Assembly: GCA_002308875.1 (NCBI GenBank)
Contig: DBWK01000107.1
Location: 10,567-18,934 of the forward strand
DNA from: Treponema sp. UBA1240
GTDB lineage: Bacteria > Spirochaetota > Spirochaetia > Treponematales > Treponemataceae
DNA: 8,368 bases
Direction: 5' to 3'
Of this stretch, positions 1 to 6,753 are shown in pieces (the first letter of the stretch is position 1; each line of letters begins with the position of its first letter). A program made the position numbers and the translations under genes. The notes beneath the pieces were generated by a model that did no database searches, was not told where the DNA came from, and worked only from the letters and a program-made list of their open reading frames with translations.

Positions 1-428
1 CGTCGCATACCACGGAACATATTCTGAACAGAACCATGGACAATATGTTCGGTTGCGGCAGGTCTTTTTCGGCTCACATTGAAGAAAAAAAGTCAAAGTG
101 TGATTACCGCTTTCCTGCCGGAACGAAAGTGCCTGAGCAGGAACAGCTTGCGCTTGTTGAACAAAAGGTAAAAGAGATTATTCAGCAGAAGCTGCCTGTT
201 ACGGCAAAAATCTACACACGCAAGGAAGCCGCAGAACTTGCGGATTTGTCAAAACTTCCGCCCGACGCGAGCGAGATGCTGCGTCTTGTCTGTATAGGCG
301 ATTACGACGTTTGCCCCTGTATAGGGCAGCACGTTGCAAATACCGGCGAAATAGGCAAATTCAAAATCCTTTCTTCTTCTTACGAAAATGAAGTTCTGCG
401 CCTGCGCTGGAAAATCCTTAAGGACTGA
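1..428 (+). CDS. AlaX-type alanyl-tRNA editing protein (5'-truncated by window edge)
   Basis: The product is the C-terminal part of a stand-alone trans-editing protein related to the second additional domain of alanyl- and threonyl-tRNA synthetases. This family hydrolyses mischarged Ser- or Gly-tRNA(Ala) in the cytoplasm. The frame is open from base 3 and runs through the first ATG at 36, so that ATG is not the start; the true start is outside the window. Just before it, bases 3-26 encode SHTTEHIL, whose HxxxH (His codons 6-8 and 18-20) matches the first half of the family zinc site. The second half is CxxxH in CPCIGQH (Cys codon 318-320, His codon 330-332), followed by the hallmark NTGEIG and FKI. 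The protein ends soon after this domain with no DHHA1 extension, which fits the short AlaX type rather than a full synthetase. The usual CxGTH is CIGQH here. Family confidence is high; exact substrate specificity cannot be read. Confidence 0.87.
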   Translation, partial: SHTTEHILNRTMDNMFGCGRSFSAHIEEKKSKCDYRFPAGTKVPEQEQLALVEQKVKEIIQQKLPVTAKIYTRKEAAELADLSKLPPDASEMLRLVCIGDYDVCPCIGQHVANTGEIGKFKILSSSYENEVLRLRWKILKD

Positions 429-430
429 TA

Positions 431-448
431 GCAACCGTAACAGGTTGC
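431..448. repeat. Short inverted repeat between the AlaX-type gene and smpB
   Basis: GCAACC (431-436) is followed by a six-base loop and the exact complement GGTTGC (443-448). It begins two bases after the stop codon of the editing gene. No run of T follows, so it is a poor candidate for an intrinsic terminator. Its right arm overlaps the proposed -35 element of smpB (445-450), so it could be a small operator, an mRNA 3'-end hairpin, or chance. Seen directly; function unknown. Confidence 0.35.
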
Positions 449-473
449 ACAGATTGCCGACATATTCTATATT
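445..473 (+). promoter_or_regulatory. Putative sigma70-type promoter of smpB
   Basis: TTGCAC (445-450, three of six consensus bases) and TATATT (468-473, five of six) are separated by 17 bases, the optimal spacing. The -10 element ends six bases before the ATG of smpB at 480, so the predicted transcription start is the A of the start codon. No purine-rich Shine-Dalgarno sequence lies between the -10 and the ATG. The -35 is weak; confidence rests on the -10, the spacing and the position in a 51-base intergenic gap. Confidence 0.45.
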
Positions 474-479
474 AATCGC

Positions 480-947
480 ATGAAAACTGAAGGAAAAAAG
501 CTCATAGCCCAGAATAAAAAGGCAAGATTCAACTACTCAGTGGAAGATTCCCTTGAATGCGGAATAGAATTGCAGGGTACGGAAGTAAAGTCGTTTAAAG
601 ACGGCAGTATTTCGTTTCCCGATGCTTTTGCCGAAATCCAGAAAGGCGAGGTTTGGCTCAAAGGTCTGCATATTTCGGAGTATGTGTATTCGTCAGTTTT
701 CAATCACAATCCCGACCGCCCAAAAAAGCTGCTGTTACATAAGGAAGAAATAAAACGCCTTGAACGCAAGGTAACAGAAAAAGGATTTACGCTAATTCCC
801 CTTGATTTTTACCTTAAGGACGGCAGAGTAAAAGTAAACCTTGGTTTGTGCAAGGGTAAAAAAATGTTCGACAAGCGCGCGGATATAAAAGAAAGGGATT
901 TGCACAGAGAAGTTCAGCGCGAGTTCCGCAGGCGTCTTGACGGATAG
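480..947 (+). CDS. smpB: SsrA (tmRNA)-binding protein SmpB
   Basis: SmpB binds tmRNA and delivers it to ribosomes stalled on mRNAs lacking a stop codon, allowing trans-translation, peptide tagging and ribosome recycling. The 155-residue length is typical. Family blocks appear in order: LIAQNKKARFNYSVEDSLE near residues 8-26, QGTEVKS at 32-38, HNPDRPKKLLLH at 76-87, and GLCKGKKMFDKR at 122-133. A basic, highly charged tail to residue 155 is the part that enters the decoding centre and mRNA channel. The usual GLAKGKK has Cys instead of Ala, and Phe130 sits where His or Tyr is common; both look tolerable. The start at 480 gives the standard N-terminus but has no Shine-Dalgarno sequence, and a promoter-like pair sits immediately upstream. 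The ssrA RNA gene is not in this window. A rhomboid-like gene follows after 32 bases on the same strand. Confidence 0.97.
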   Translation: MKTEGKKLIAQNKKARFNYSVEDSLECGIELQGTEVKSFKDGSISFPDAFAEIQKGEVWLKGLHISEYVYSSVFNHNPDRPKKLLLHKEEIKRLERKVTEKGFTLIPLDFYLKDGRVKVNLGLCKGKKMFDKRADIKERDLHREVQREFRRRLDG

Positions 948-979
948 CTTTTGTTCACGTTCCTGCCGATAAATTCAGT

Positions 980-1645
980 ATGCCGGCTAAAAAACACACA
1001 AAACTAAAATTGTCGTTCAGTTTTCCCGTAACGCTTTATATCTGCTTTACGGCTTTAATCATTTATTTGCTTGATTCAACCTTTGTTCCTTCTCTAATAA
1101 AAAACGTGTTCTCTGTTCCTGCCTCTTTGCGGACAACCGGTGGTTTTGACTGGAAAAACGTTTTGGATTATCTGCGGCTGTTTTTTCATGTTCTTGGACA
1201 CTCCTCCTGGAGTAGTCTTGTTACGAATCTTGCATTTATTCTTATTCTTGCCCCTAATCTCGAAGAACAATACGGTTCAGGCGTTCTCGCGCTTATGGTA
1301 CTGGTTTGCGCTTTTGTAAGCGGGATTTTGAATGTGTGCTTTAATCCGCAGCCTCTTTGTGACAGCGACGGGCTTGTTTTTATGCTGGTTCTCGTAACTT
1401 CCGCAAACTATATTACCAAACGGGAAGTGCCTCTGACTGCGGTTGTCCTGATAATTCTGTTTGTGCTTAAAAACCTTGTAAATACAGGGGATAATGAAAA
1501 AATCCGTGCATTGATTCATATTGCAGGTGGTGTGTGCGGCAGTCTTCTGGTTTTTCTTGCCGGTGAAAAGAGTACCGTAAAAAGAAAAACATCAAAAGCG
1601 TCCGCCGCTTCACGTGATGGGTTATTTCCTGCTGCTGATGAATAG
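980..1645 (+). CDS. Rhomboid-like membrane protein, probably catalytically defective
   Basis: This 221-residue protein has about six hydrophobic segments (roughly 13-31, 78-91, 100-119, 131-143, 152-166, 176-194) and a Lys/Ser/Ala-rich tail from 195, presumably cytosolic. Rhomboids are intramembrane serine proteases. Landmarks are visible: HSSWSSLVTN (74-83) corresponds to the usual H-x4-H-x3-N of helix 2, and IHIAGG (179-184) carries the expected catalytic His, at 180. The nucleophile motif GxSG appears as DSDG (128-131) before LVFML, so ungapped alignment puts Asp130 at the catalytic Ser. The second His of helix 2 (GlpG His150) is Ser79. Asn83 is kept. The protein is therefore probably a pseudoprotease, unless Ser129 serves after a one-residue shift. 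The ATG at 980 has no clear ribosome binding site; a weak GATAAA (968-973) lies six bases before it. The 3' end overlaps the convergent EamA-type gene by 24 bp. Confidence 0.72.
   Translation: MPAKKHTKLKLSFSFPVTLYICFTALIIYLLDSTFVPSLIKNVFSVPASLRTTGGFDWKNVLDYLRLFFHVLGHSSWSSLVTNLAFILILAPNLEEQYGSGVLALMVLVCAFVSGILNVCFNPQPLCDSDGLVFMLVLVTSANYITKREVPLTAVVLIILFVLKNLVNTGDNEKIRALIHIAGGVCGSLLVFLAGEKSTVKRKTSKASAASRDGLFPAADE
1581..1610 (-). terminator. Possible intrinsic terminator of the minus-strand operon
   Basis: Read on the minus strand, AAGCG (1610-1606), a five-base loop GCGGA and CGCTT (1600-1596) form a perfect five-pair stem, extendable by a G-T pair. A T-rich stretch down to about 1581 follows, interrupted by GATG and single C residues. 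It starts 11 bases past the stop of the EamA-type gene, inside the 3' coding end of the convergent rhomboid-like gene. The stem is short and the T run broken, so strength is doubtful. It has no T tract on the plus strand and would act only for the minus-strand operon. Confidence 0.35.
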
Positions 1646-2533
1646 GCCGGCGATCGTTATAAGTGTACCAGCTGCGCCCATCAGCGTAATAGGTTCTTTA
1701 AGAAAGAAAAACGCAAAAAATGTTGTGATTATCGGAATCATATAAAGACCGGTAGACGTTTTTACCGTTCCAAGTTCGTTGCAAACCTTGTTCCATGCGC
1801 TAAAGCAGAATCCGCTCGCAATCAGTCCCAAAAACAGTATGTTGAGTATGTTCAATAGCTTTGAAAATCTCATACCGTTTAGGGTTTTATCAAATGAAAA
1901 TGCCATTGTTCCCGCAAGCGCCGAGTCCTGTGGGATCCGCATTCCCACAAGAACAAGCGGAATCATGAACAGAACCGCAAAAAAGAAAATGCGGCGTGTG
2001 GCGGCAAAAAGATTATAATGCCTTGAATTTATGATTGATATGAAAAGTGAATAAAAGCCCCAGCTGATTGCCGCTAAAAGTGCGAGGATGTCGCCTTTTG
2101 GGTTTATACTGAATTTGGTGTTGTTGTTCAGGCTTACCAGAAAAATACCGCATATTGAAATAACAAATCCGATTATGAATTTGACTGTAATATGCTTTTC
2201 CTTAAAAAAAAGCTGGGCGATTATCGCCGTGAACATAGGACAGATTGAAACAATAACACTTACATTTGATGCGGTTGTAAAGTTAATTGCTATGTTCTCA
2301 AGGTACTGGTACAGCACAACGCCGGTTAATCCTGCCAGCGCAAAATACAGGTTGTCTTTTGGAATAAACTTTTCGCGTTTGGGATAAATCGCAAACAGAC
2401 CTAAGTATGCAACGACAAACCGGAACAGTAACAGTTCAAGTGCTGAAAAGTCGTGCAGCAGGGATTTGGTGCATACAAAGGTTATACCCCAAAAGAAGAT
2501 TGTAATGGTAGCAAGAAGATAACTTTTAATCAT
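1622..2533 (-). CDS. EamA/DMT-superfamily transporter
   Basis: This is an integral membrane protein of about 303 residues with ten predicted hydrophobic helices in two tandem EamA units (roughly 5-134 and 147-300), the normal size and layout of drug/metabolite exporters. The first unit opens with LLATITIFFWGITFVCTKSL, typical of the family, and the second with ALLAAISWGFYSLF. Each unit ends in a helix after an acidic-basic turn (FFKEKHIT; FFLKEPITLMGA), another hallmark. Substrate cannot be inferred; relatives export amino acids, purines or other metabolites. I chose the ATG at 2533, four bases after the antiporter stop, suggesting translational coupling. A TTG at 2545 would add four residues and overlap the antiporter gene. 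Neither start has a good Shine-Dalgarno sequence. This is the last gene of the operon and overlaps the convergent rhomboid-like gene by 24 bp. Confidence 0.88.
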   Translation of the reverse strand: MIKSYLLATITIFFWGITFVCTKSLLHDFSALELLLFRFVVAYLGLFAIYPKREKFIPKDNLYFALAGLTGVVLYQYLENIAINFTTASNVSVIVSICPMFTAIIAQLFFKEKHITVKFIIGFVISICGIFLVSLNNNTKFSINPKGDILALLAAISWGFYSLFISIINSRHYNLFAATRRIFFFAVLFMIPLVLVGMRIPQDSALAGTMAFSFDKTLNGMRFSKLLNILNILFLGLIASGFCFSAWNKVCNELGTVKTSTGLYMIPIITTFFAFFFLKEPITLMGAAGTLITIAGLFISSRK

Positions 2534-2537
2534 TTTT

Positions 2538-3533
2538 CTAAACAAAATAGCTCAAGACAGTTACCGCAAGGTATGCGAGGAGGAGAATGAGACCTACTCC
2601 CCGTTTGAGCGAATCCTTGGAGAATTTGAGCGTGAGCAGCAGTACTAAGAGCATAAAAAGCATAGACGGATACAAAAGGTAGAAAAAGTTCTTTTCTACG
2701 GCAAGTCCGCCTCTTGTAACTGATGCTGATGCGCCGACTACAAAAAGAATGTTCAGTATGTTTGCGCCTATAACGTTGCCTATTGCAAGGTCGCCGTGCC
2801 CTTTTTTTGCTGATGTTATACCTGTGATTAACTCGGGCAGCGATGTTCCGAAAGCAACAAGCGTTGCGGCTATGACAGTTTCGGGAATCTTACAGCGCAG
2901 GGCTGTTTCCTGTACGGTTGGAATCAGTATCTTTGATGAAAGAACTACAAGAATAACCCCGAGTATAAGTTTGAGTATGATTACAAGCGTTGAGGAATCA
3001 GCTGATTCTTCTTCTTCGGAAGAGGAAGTTTTTACGCTTTTAATTGTCCAGATAAGATAGAGTGCCAAAAGAACAATAAAAACAAAACCAACGTATTGGG
3101 GAACTCGACCTTTAAACACAAAGCTGCACAGAATGAGCAGTATTGCTGAACCGCACAAAATAAGGTTCGGCTTGCTGACAACGTTTTTTTTGAACGGCAG
3201 GGGCGCTATCAGCGACGATGTTCCCAAAATCAGACCTGTGTTGCAGATAACGGAACCTACTGCGTTTCCCATCGCAAGACCGGCGGAACCTTTCAGCGCG
3301 GAAAGAACTGAAACGGTTACTTCCGGCAGGGTAGTTCCCAAACTTACGATTGTTGCTCCGATTATCATTTTGGGGATTCCCCATTTTACCGAAAGCAGAA
3401 CCGCTTCATCCACCAAAATGTCCGCGCCTTTTCCCAGTACATACAGGGTTGCGAGTATCATTCCGAATAGTATTATAAAACCGCCTGCACCAGTCGGTAT
3501 ACTTTGTATAAGAGTTGTTAAAAGTTCGTCCAT
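2538..3533 (-). CDS. CaCA-family cation antiporter (YrbG-like Na+/Ca2+ exchanger)
   Basis: This 331-residue inner-membrane antiporter of the Ca2+:cation antiporter superfamily presumably exchanges Ca2+ against Na+ or H+. The two inverted alpha-repeats are clear. Alpha-1 (about 59-104) carries GATIVSLGTTLPE with ion-binding Glu71, then MGNAVGSVICN. Alpha-2 (about 222-267) carries AATLVAFGTSLPE with Glu234, then IGNVIGANILN. Both halves have five hydrophobic helices, giving the usual ten. The halves are joined by a short polar linker rich in Ser and Glu (about 169-181), much smaller than the regulatory loop of eukaryotic NCX. The start at 3533 is strongly supported by AGGAGG eight bases upstream (3542-3547), which overlaps the end of the preceding peptidase gene. 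The intergenic gap is three bases, so it is co-transcribed. Ion specificity is inferred from family. Confidence 0.93.
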   Translation of the reverse strand: MDELLTTLIQSIPTGAGGFIILFGMILATLYVLGKGADILVDEAVLLSVKWGIPKMIIGATIVSLGTTLPEVTVSVLSALKGSAGLAMGNAVGSVICNTGLILGTSSLIAPLPFKKNVVSKPNLILCGSAILLILCSFVFKGRVPQYVGFVFIVLLALYLIWTIKSVKTSSSEEEESADSSTLVIILKLILGVILVVLSSKILIPTVQETALRCKIPETVIAATLVAFGTSLPELITGITSAKKGHGDLAIGNVIGANILNILFVVGASASVTRGGLAVEKNFFYLLYPSMLFMLLVLLLTLKFSKDSLKRGVGLILLLAYLAVTVLSYFV

Positions 3534-3536
3534 AAC

Positions 3537-4784
3537 TTAATCCTCCTGCACTTTTGAAAGCATAATTAAACCAAAGACTTTTGCGTCTCCGACAAGGTTT
3601 TCAATTATGCAGTATTCGTTAGGTTGATGCATTGTTTCGTCCTGTTTGCACCAGACAGTGGCGTATAATCCTTCCTGCCGCAGTGAAGCACCTACCGTTC
3701 CACCACCAATTCCCACCGGCTTGGGATTGTTGTTGTATACCTGTTTTACAGCTTTTAAAAGCATCTGTACAACAGGCGCATCCGCAGGTGTTGCGGGAGA
3801 TTCTGCCGACTGTTCTATTGTTGTAGAGATTTTTACACTGTATTTGGTTTCAATTTCACTGATAATTTCGTTTATCTTGCTCTGCACCACTTTCAGCGGA
3901 TAGCAGGGAAGTATGCGGCAGTCAAAATAAATGGTGTCTTCGCCAGGAATTGTGTTTATGTTGGGAACGTTCGCTTCTTTTTTAGTTGGCTGGAACGTTG
4001 ACCGGTCGGGTGTAAAAAGCTTGTCGCGCTTGGCATAAAAGTTTTCCAGCGCGTTTATCCTAAGGGCAAGATCGCAGTTTGCAAGGTGTGCGTTACGACC
4101 TTCATCCGGTGTTGAGCCGTGAGCCTGCTTGCCTTTTGTTGTTATTTTGAGCCACAAAAGGTTTTTCTCGGCAATTTCCACGGTTTCGCCTTTGCTGTCA
4201 CCTCCGTCGGGTATGATAATCAAATCGTTCTTTTTAAAAAGCTCTTTGTGGTTTTTAATCAGCCAGCACATTCCGTATTCGGAACCTACTTCCTCATCCG
4301 CAACAAACAGCAGTTTTACGGTATATGCCGGCATAATGTTCTGCTTGACCAGCGCAAGTGAGGCGAATACTGAGGCAACAAGCCCCTGTTGGTCGTCTTC
4401 TACGCCACGGCCATACAGTTTGCCGTCTTTTTCCGTAACTTGGAAAGGGTCTGTGTTCCACAACGAAATTTCACCTTCCGGTACAACGTCAAGATGACTC
4501 ATTATCCACAGAGTCCGCGAAGAATCCGCCCCGGCAATTGTTGCGACAAGATTAGGGCGTATTCCGCTTTTTACGCGCTTGTCGGGTGCGTCAAATCTCT
4601 CAAGGTTAGTAATCCCATTGCTTTTGAGGTACTTTTCCAGAGCCTGGCATTTTTCAAACTCGCCCTGTCCGCCGCTCTGCGGTGCAATCGCAGGTATGGC
4701 GGTTAGGATTGACTGGAGTTCAACCATGTCCTTTTTGGAATTTTCAATAAACGAAAAGACTTTTTCCGTTTGGGAGGCAGTCAT
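3537..4784 (-). CDS. M20-family metallopeptidase/deacylase (ArgE/DapE/CPG2 type)
   Basis: This 415-residue protein is a cytoplasmic di-zinc hydrolase of the M20 family, with no signal peptide. Members cleave dipeptides, C-terminal residues or N-acyl groups from amino acids. Metal and catalytic motifs are all present: MSHLDVVPEG (His97 and Asp99), GRGVEDDQQG (the metal-bridging Asp, 130 or 131), DEEVGS (general base Glu164 and metal Glu165), IPDGGD (Asp193), and the terminal MHQPNEY (His386). A smaller dimerisation domain (about 205-320) interrupts the catalytic domain and contains KQAHGSTPDEGRNA with the conserved His222, which contributes to the active site in relatives. The motif set cannot separate succinyl-diaminopimelate desuccinylase, acetylornithine deacetylase or a peptidase; no lysine or arginine biosynthesis genes are nearby. 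The ATG at 4784 follows AAGGA by about seven bases, and galE ends one base upstream. Confidence 0.92.
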   Translation of the reverse strand: MTASQTEKVFSFIENSKKDMVELQSILTAIPAIAPQSGGQGEFEKCQALEKYLKSNGITNLERFDAPDKRVKSGIRPNLVATIAGADSSRTLWIMSHLDVVPEGEISLWNTDPFQVTEKDGKLYGRGVEDDQQGLVASVFASLALVKQNIMPAYTVKLLFVADEEVGSEYGMCWLIKNHKELFKKNDLIIIPDGGDSKGETVEIAEKNLLWLKITTKGKQAHGSTPDEGRNAHLANCDLALRINALENFYAKRDKLFTPDRSTFQPTKKEANVPNINTIPGEDTIYFDCRILPCYPLKVVQSKINEIISEIETKYSVKISTTIEQSAESPATPADAPVVQMLLKAVKQVYNNNPKPVGIGGGTVGASLRQEGLYATVWCKQDETMHQPNEYCIIENLVGDAKVFGLIMLSKVQED

Positions 4785-4785
4785 G

Positions 4786-5769
4786 TTATTTTCCTTTATT
4801 CATATTAGCCTGATACGCTTTCCATGTTGAATCGATGAGCGTATCAATGTCCGAATATTTGGGGACCCATTTAAGTGTTTCGCGTGCATATGCGGAAGTT
4901 GCATACAGACATGCGGGATCGCCGGGGCGGCGATCAACGTATTCGGCAGGAATCGGCTTGCCCGTAATTCTTCTGGCTGCATCAAGCATTTCGGTAACAG
5001 TAATTCCTGTTTCGCTTCCGAGGTTAACGGTAAGGCTTTTCTTGTTCTTTGTAATGTAATCAAGAGCCTTTACGTGTGCATCCGCAAGGTCTGAAACATG
5101 AACATAGTCACGTATACATGTTCCGTCTCTTGTTTCGTAATCATTTCCAAAGATGTTGAGCTTTTTGCGCATTCCACAGGCAACTTCCATAATAACAGGA
5201 AGCAGGTTTGCGGGATTCTGTTCAAGGCCTGTAAGTTCGCCTTCCGGGTCGTAGCCGGCTGCATTAAAATAGCGTAGTGCGGCAAACTTTAAGCCTTTAA
5301 GTTTGTCATACCATGCCATGAAGTGTTCTATGTCGAGTTTTGTATAACCGTAGTAGTTTTCGGGATCCTGCGGGTGTTTTTCGTCAATGGGCAGATACTG
5401 GGGCGCGCCGAAAACCGCCGCTGATGAAGAAAATACCATGTTAAGGCAACCGTTCTTTACAGCCGCATTCATTATGTTAAGAGTACCTGTTATGTTGTTT
5501 GTAGAATACTTTTCGGGAACAATCATTGATTCGCCCGCTGCCTTTGAAGCTGCAAGGTGAACAAACGCGTCAAACTTTTTTGCAAAAGCGGCGTCAAGCT
5601 GCTGCGGGTTAAGAATGTCGCCGTGAATAAACTCATTCTGTGGAAATAGATTCTGTCTTAATCCTGATGCCAGATTGTCAAAAACCGTAACGGTATGTCC
5701 TGCTTTCATAAGGGCTTTTACAACGTGGCTTCCGATGTAGCCCGCGCCGCCGATTACCAGTACTTTCAT
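4786..5769 (-). CDS. galE: UDP-glucose 4-epimerase
   Basis: GalE interconverts UDP-glucose and UDP-galactose (Leloir pathway and supply of galactose for surface glycans) using tightly bound NAD. At 327 residues it is close to the usual 330-340. It is an extended short-chain dehydrogenase: the NAD-binding GGAGYIGSH lies at 7-15, with Asp31 ending beta-2. HLAASKAAGES (71-81) carries the family Lys76. The serine cluster at 114-116 and Tyr140-x3-Lys144 make the catalytic set. RYFNAAG (166-172) and RDYVHVSDLADAH (220-232) are strong GalE signatures. The usual SSSAAVYG has Phe at 120. The ATG at 5769 follows AGAGG at five to six bases. It sits 18 bases after the dehydrogenase and one base before the M20 gene, in a cluster with no other Leloir genes. 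Confidence 0.95.
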   Translation of the reverse strand: MKVLVIGGAGYIGSHVVKALMKAGHTVTVFDNLASGLRQNLFPQNEFIHGDILNPQQLDAAFAKKFDAFVHLAASKAAGESMIVPEKYSTNNITGTLNIMNAAVKNGCLNMVFSSSAAVFGAPQYLPIDEKHPQDPENYYGYTKLDIEHFMAWYDKLKGLKFAALRYFNAAGYDPEGELTGLEQNPANLLPVIMEVACGMRKKLNIFGNDYETRDGTCIRDYVHVSDLADAHVKALDYITKNKKSLTVNLGSETGITVTEMLDAARRITGKPIPAEYVDRRPGDPACLYATSAYARETLKWVPKYSDIDTLIDSTWKAYQANMNKGK

Positions 5770-5787
5770 ATAAACCTCTCTTTTTTA

Positions 5788-6747
5788 TCAGTATACACAG
5801 TTTTGGGGATGTCCGTCCAACCATGCGTAAAAGTTCTGAACAATAACGTCCATAAGTCTTTCTCTTGTTTCTTTTGGAGACCATGCAACATGCGGTGTTA
5901 TCCTTACGTTAGGCAACCCGCGCAGTTTGTTGGTTGACTGCATTGGCTCCGTACTCAGAACATCAGTGCCGTAGCCCATTATGGCATTGCTCTTTAATGC
6001 TTTTTCAAGCGCATCTTCGTCTACAACAGGACCGCGCGCCGTATTTATGAGCAGCGCGTTCTTTTTCATGAGCGAAAGCGTTTGGGCGTTTACCATATTC
6101 TTTGTTTCATCCGTCAACGGGCAGTGAATTGTGAGTATGTCCGAAAGCGAAAAGAGTTCTTCCTTTGTAACAGGTTTTATGCCACTTTCCACTGGAATTT
6201 TTGATGGTGTGCGTGTGTGACAGATAACGTTCATACCGAATGCATGCCCGATTTTGGCAACGCGGCTTCCTATGCTGCCATAACCTGCAATACCGAGCGT
6301 TTTGCCGTAAAGTTCAGTCATAGGCTTTAGCATGTATGAAAAGTCAGGGGATTTTATCCAGCCGCCGTTAGCAACATCCTGCGCATATTCATGGGCGCAA
6401 CTGTAAAAATCGAGTATAAGCGCAAAAACGTGCTGAGCAACAGCGTTTGTGCTGTATGCGGGTACGTTGGTAACAACAATGTTACGCTTTTTTGCGGCTT
6501 CCACGTCTATAATGTTGTAGCCGGTAGCCATAACTCCGATGTATTTGAGATCAGGACATTTGTCCATAATTTCTGCGGTAACAGGAACTTTGTTTGTTAT
6601 TACTGCCTGAGCATTGCCGATGCGTTCGGCTGTTTCTTCGGGTTTTGTACGCGGATAAAAAGTGCAGGATGCTTTTTCCTGCAACTTGTCCCATGATAAA
6701 TCACCGGGATTAAGGGCGTAAGAATCAAGAACAACTACGGATATCAT
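5788..6747 (-). CDS. D-2-hydroxyacid dehydrogenase (hydroxypyruvate/glycerate dehydrogenase-like)
   Basis: The enzyme reversibly reduces a 2-ketoacid to the D-2-hydroxyacid with a nicotinamide cofactor; the N-terminal VVLDSYALNPGDLSWD resembles glycerate dehydrogenases (hydroxypyruvate reductases). With the ATG at 6747 it has 319 residues, normal for the family. The Rossmann motif GYGSIG is at 155-160. The catalytic triad is Arg238 (NTARGPVVDE), Glu267 (DVLSTEP) and His286 (TPHVAW). After beta-2 the sequence is CHTRTPSK, with no acidic residue where NAD-dependent members have Asp; this hints at NADP(H) preference (inference). A longer reading from a TTG at 6792 adds 15 unrelated residues and would pass through the TATAAT at 6754-6759, so I reject it. 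There is no Shine-Dalgarno sequence before the ATG. It is the first gene of a five-gene operon; galE follows after 18 bases. Confidence 0.92.
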   Translation of the reverse strand: MISVVVLDSYALNPGDLSWDKLQEKASCTFYPRTKPEETAERIGNAQAVITNKVPVTAEIMDKCPDLKYIGVMATGYNIIDVEAAKKRNIVVTNVPAYSTNAVAQHVFALILDFYSCAHEYAQDVANGGWIKSPDFSYMLKPMTELYGKTLGIAGYGSIGSRVAKIGHAFGMNVICHTRTPSKIPVESGIKPVTKEELFSLSDILTIHCPLTDETKNMVNAQTLSLMKKNALLINTARGPVVDEDALEKALKSNAIMGYGTDVLSTEPMQSTNKLRGLPNVRITPHVAWSPKETRERLMDVIVQNFYAWLDGHPQNCVY

Positions 6748-6753
6748 GCATGC

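Noticed and set aside
36..38. ATG at 36 as the start of the first gene
   Set aside because: The frame is open upstream and encodes HTTEH, the family's HxxxH zinc motif, before this ATG; the gene simply begins outside the window.
937..942. TTGACG as a -35 element for the rhomboid-like gene
   Set aside because: No -10-like hexamer lies 16-18 bases downstream; the only candidate, GATAAA at 968, is 25 bases away.
2534..2545. TTG start at 2545 for the EamA-type gene
   Set aside because: It would overlap the antiporter gene, is a rare start codon and has no better ribosome binding site than the ATG at 2533; it remains possible.
2998..3030. Repetitive TTC/GAA-rich stretch as a simple-sequence repeat
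   Set aside because: It encodes the Ser/Glu linker between the two halves of the antiporter and is too short and irregular to be a phase-variable tract.
3133..3540. 135-codon plus-strand open frame opposite the antiporter
   Set aside because: Antisense to conserved alpha-repeat coding sequence; no independent coding evidence.
6391..6696. 101-codon plus-strand open frame inside the dehydrogenase gene
   Set aside because: Antisense shadow with many Cys and Phe, no recognisable motif and no ribosome binding site.
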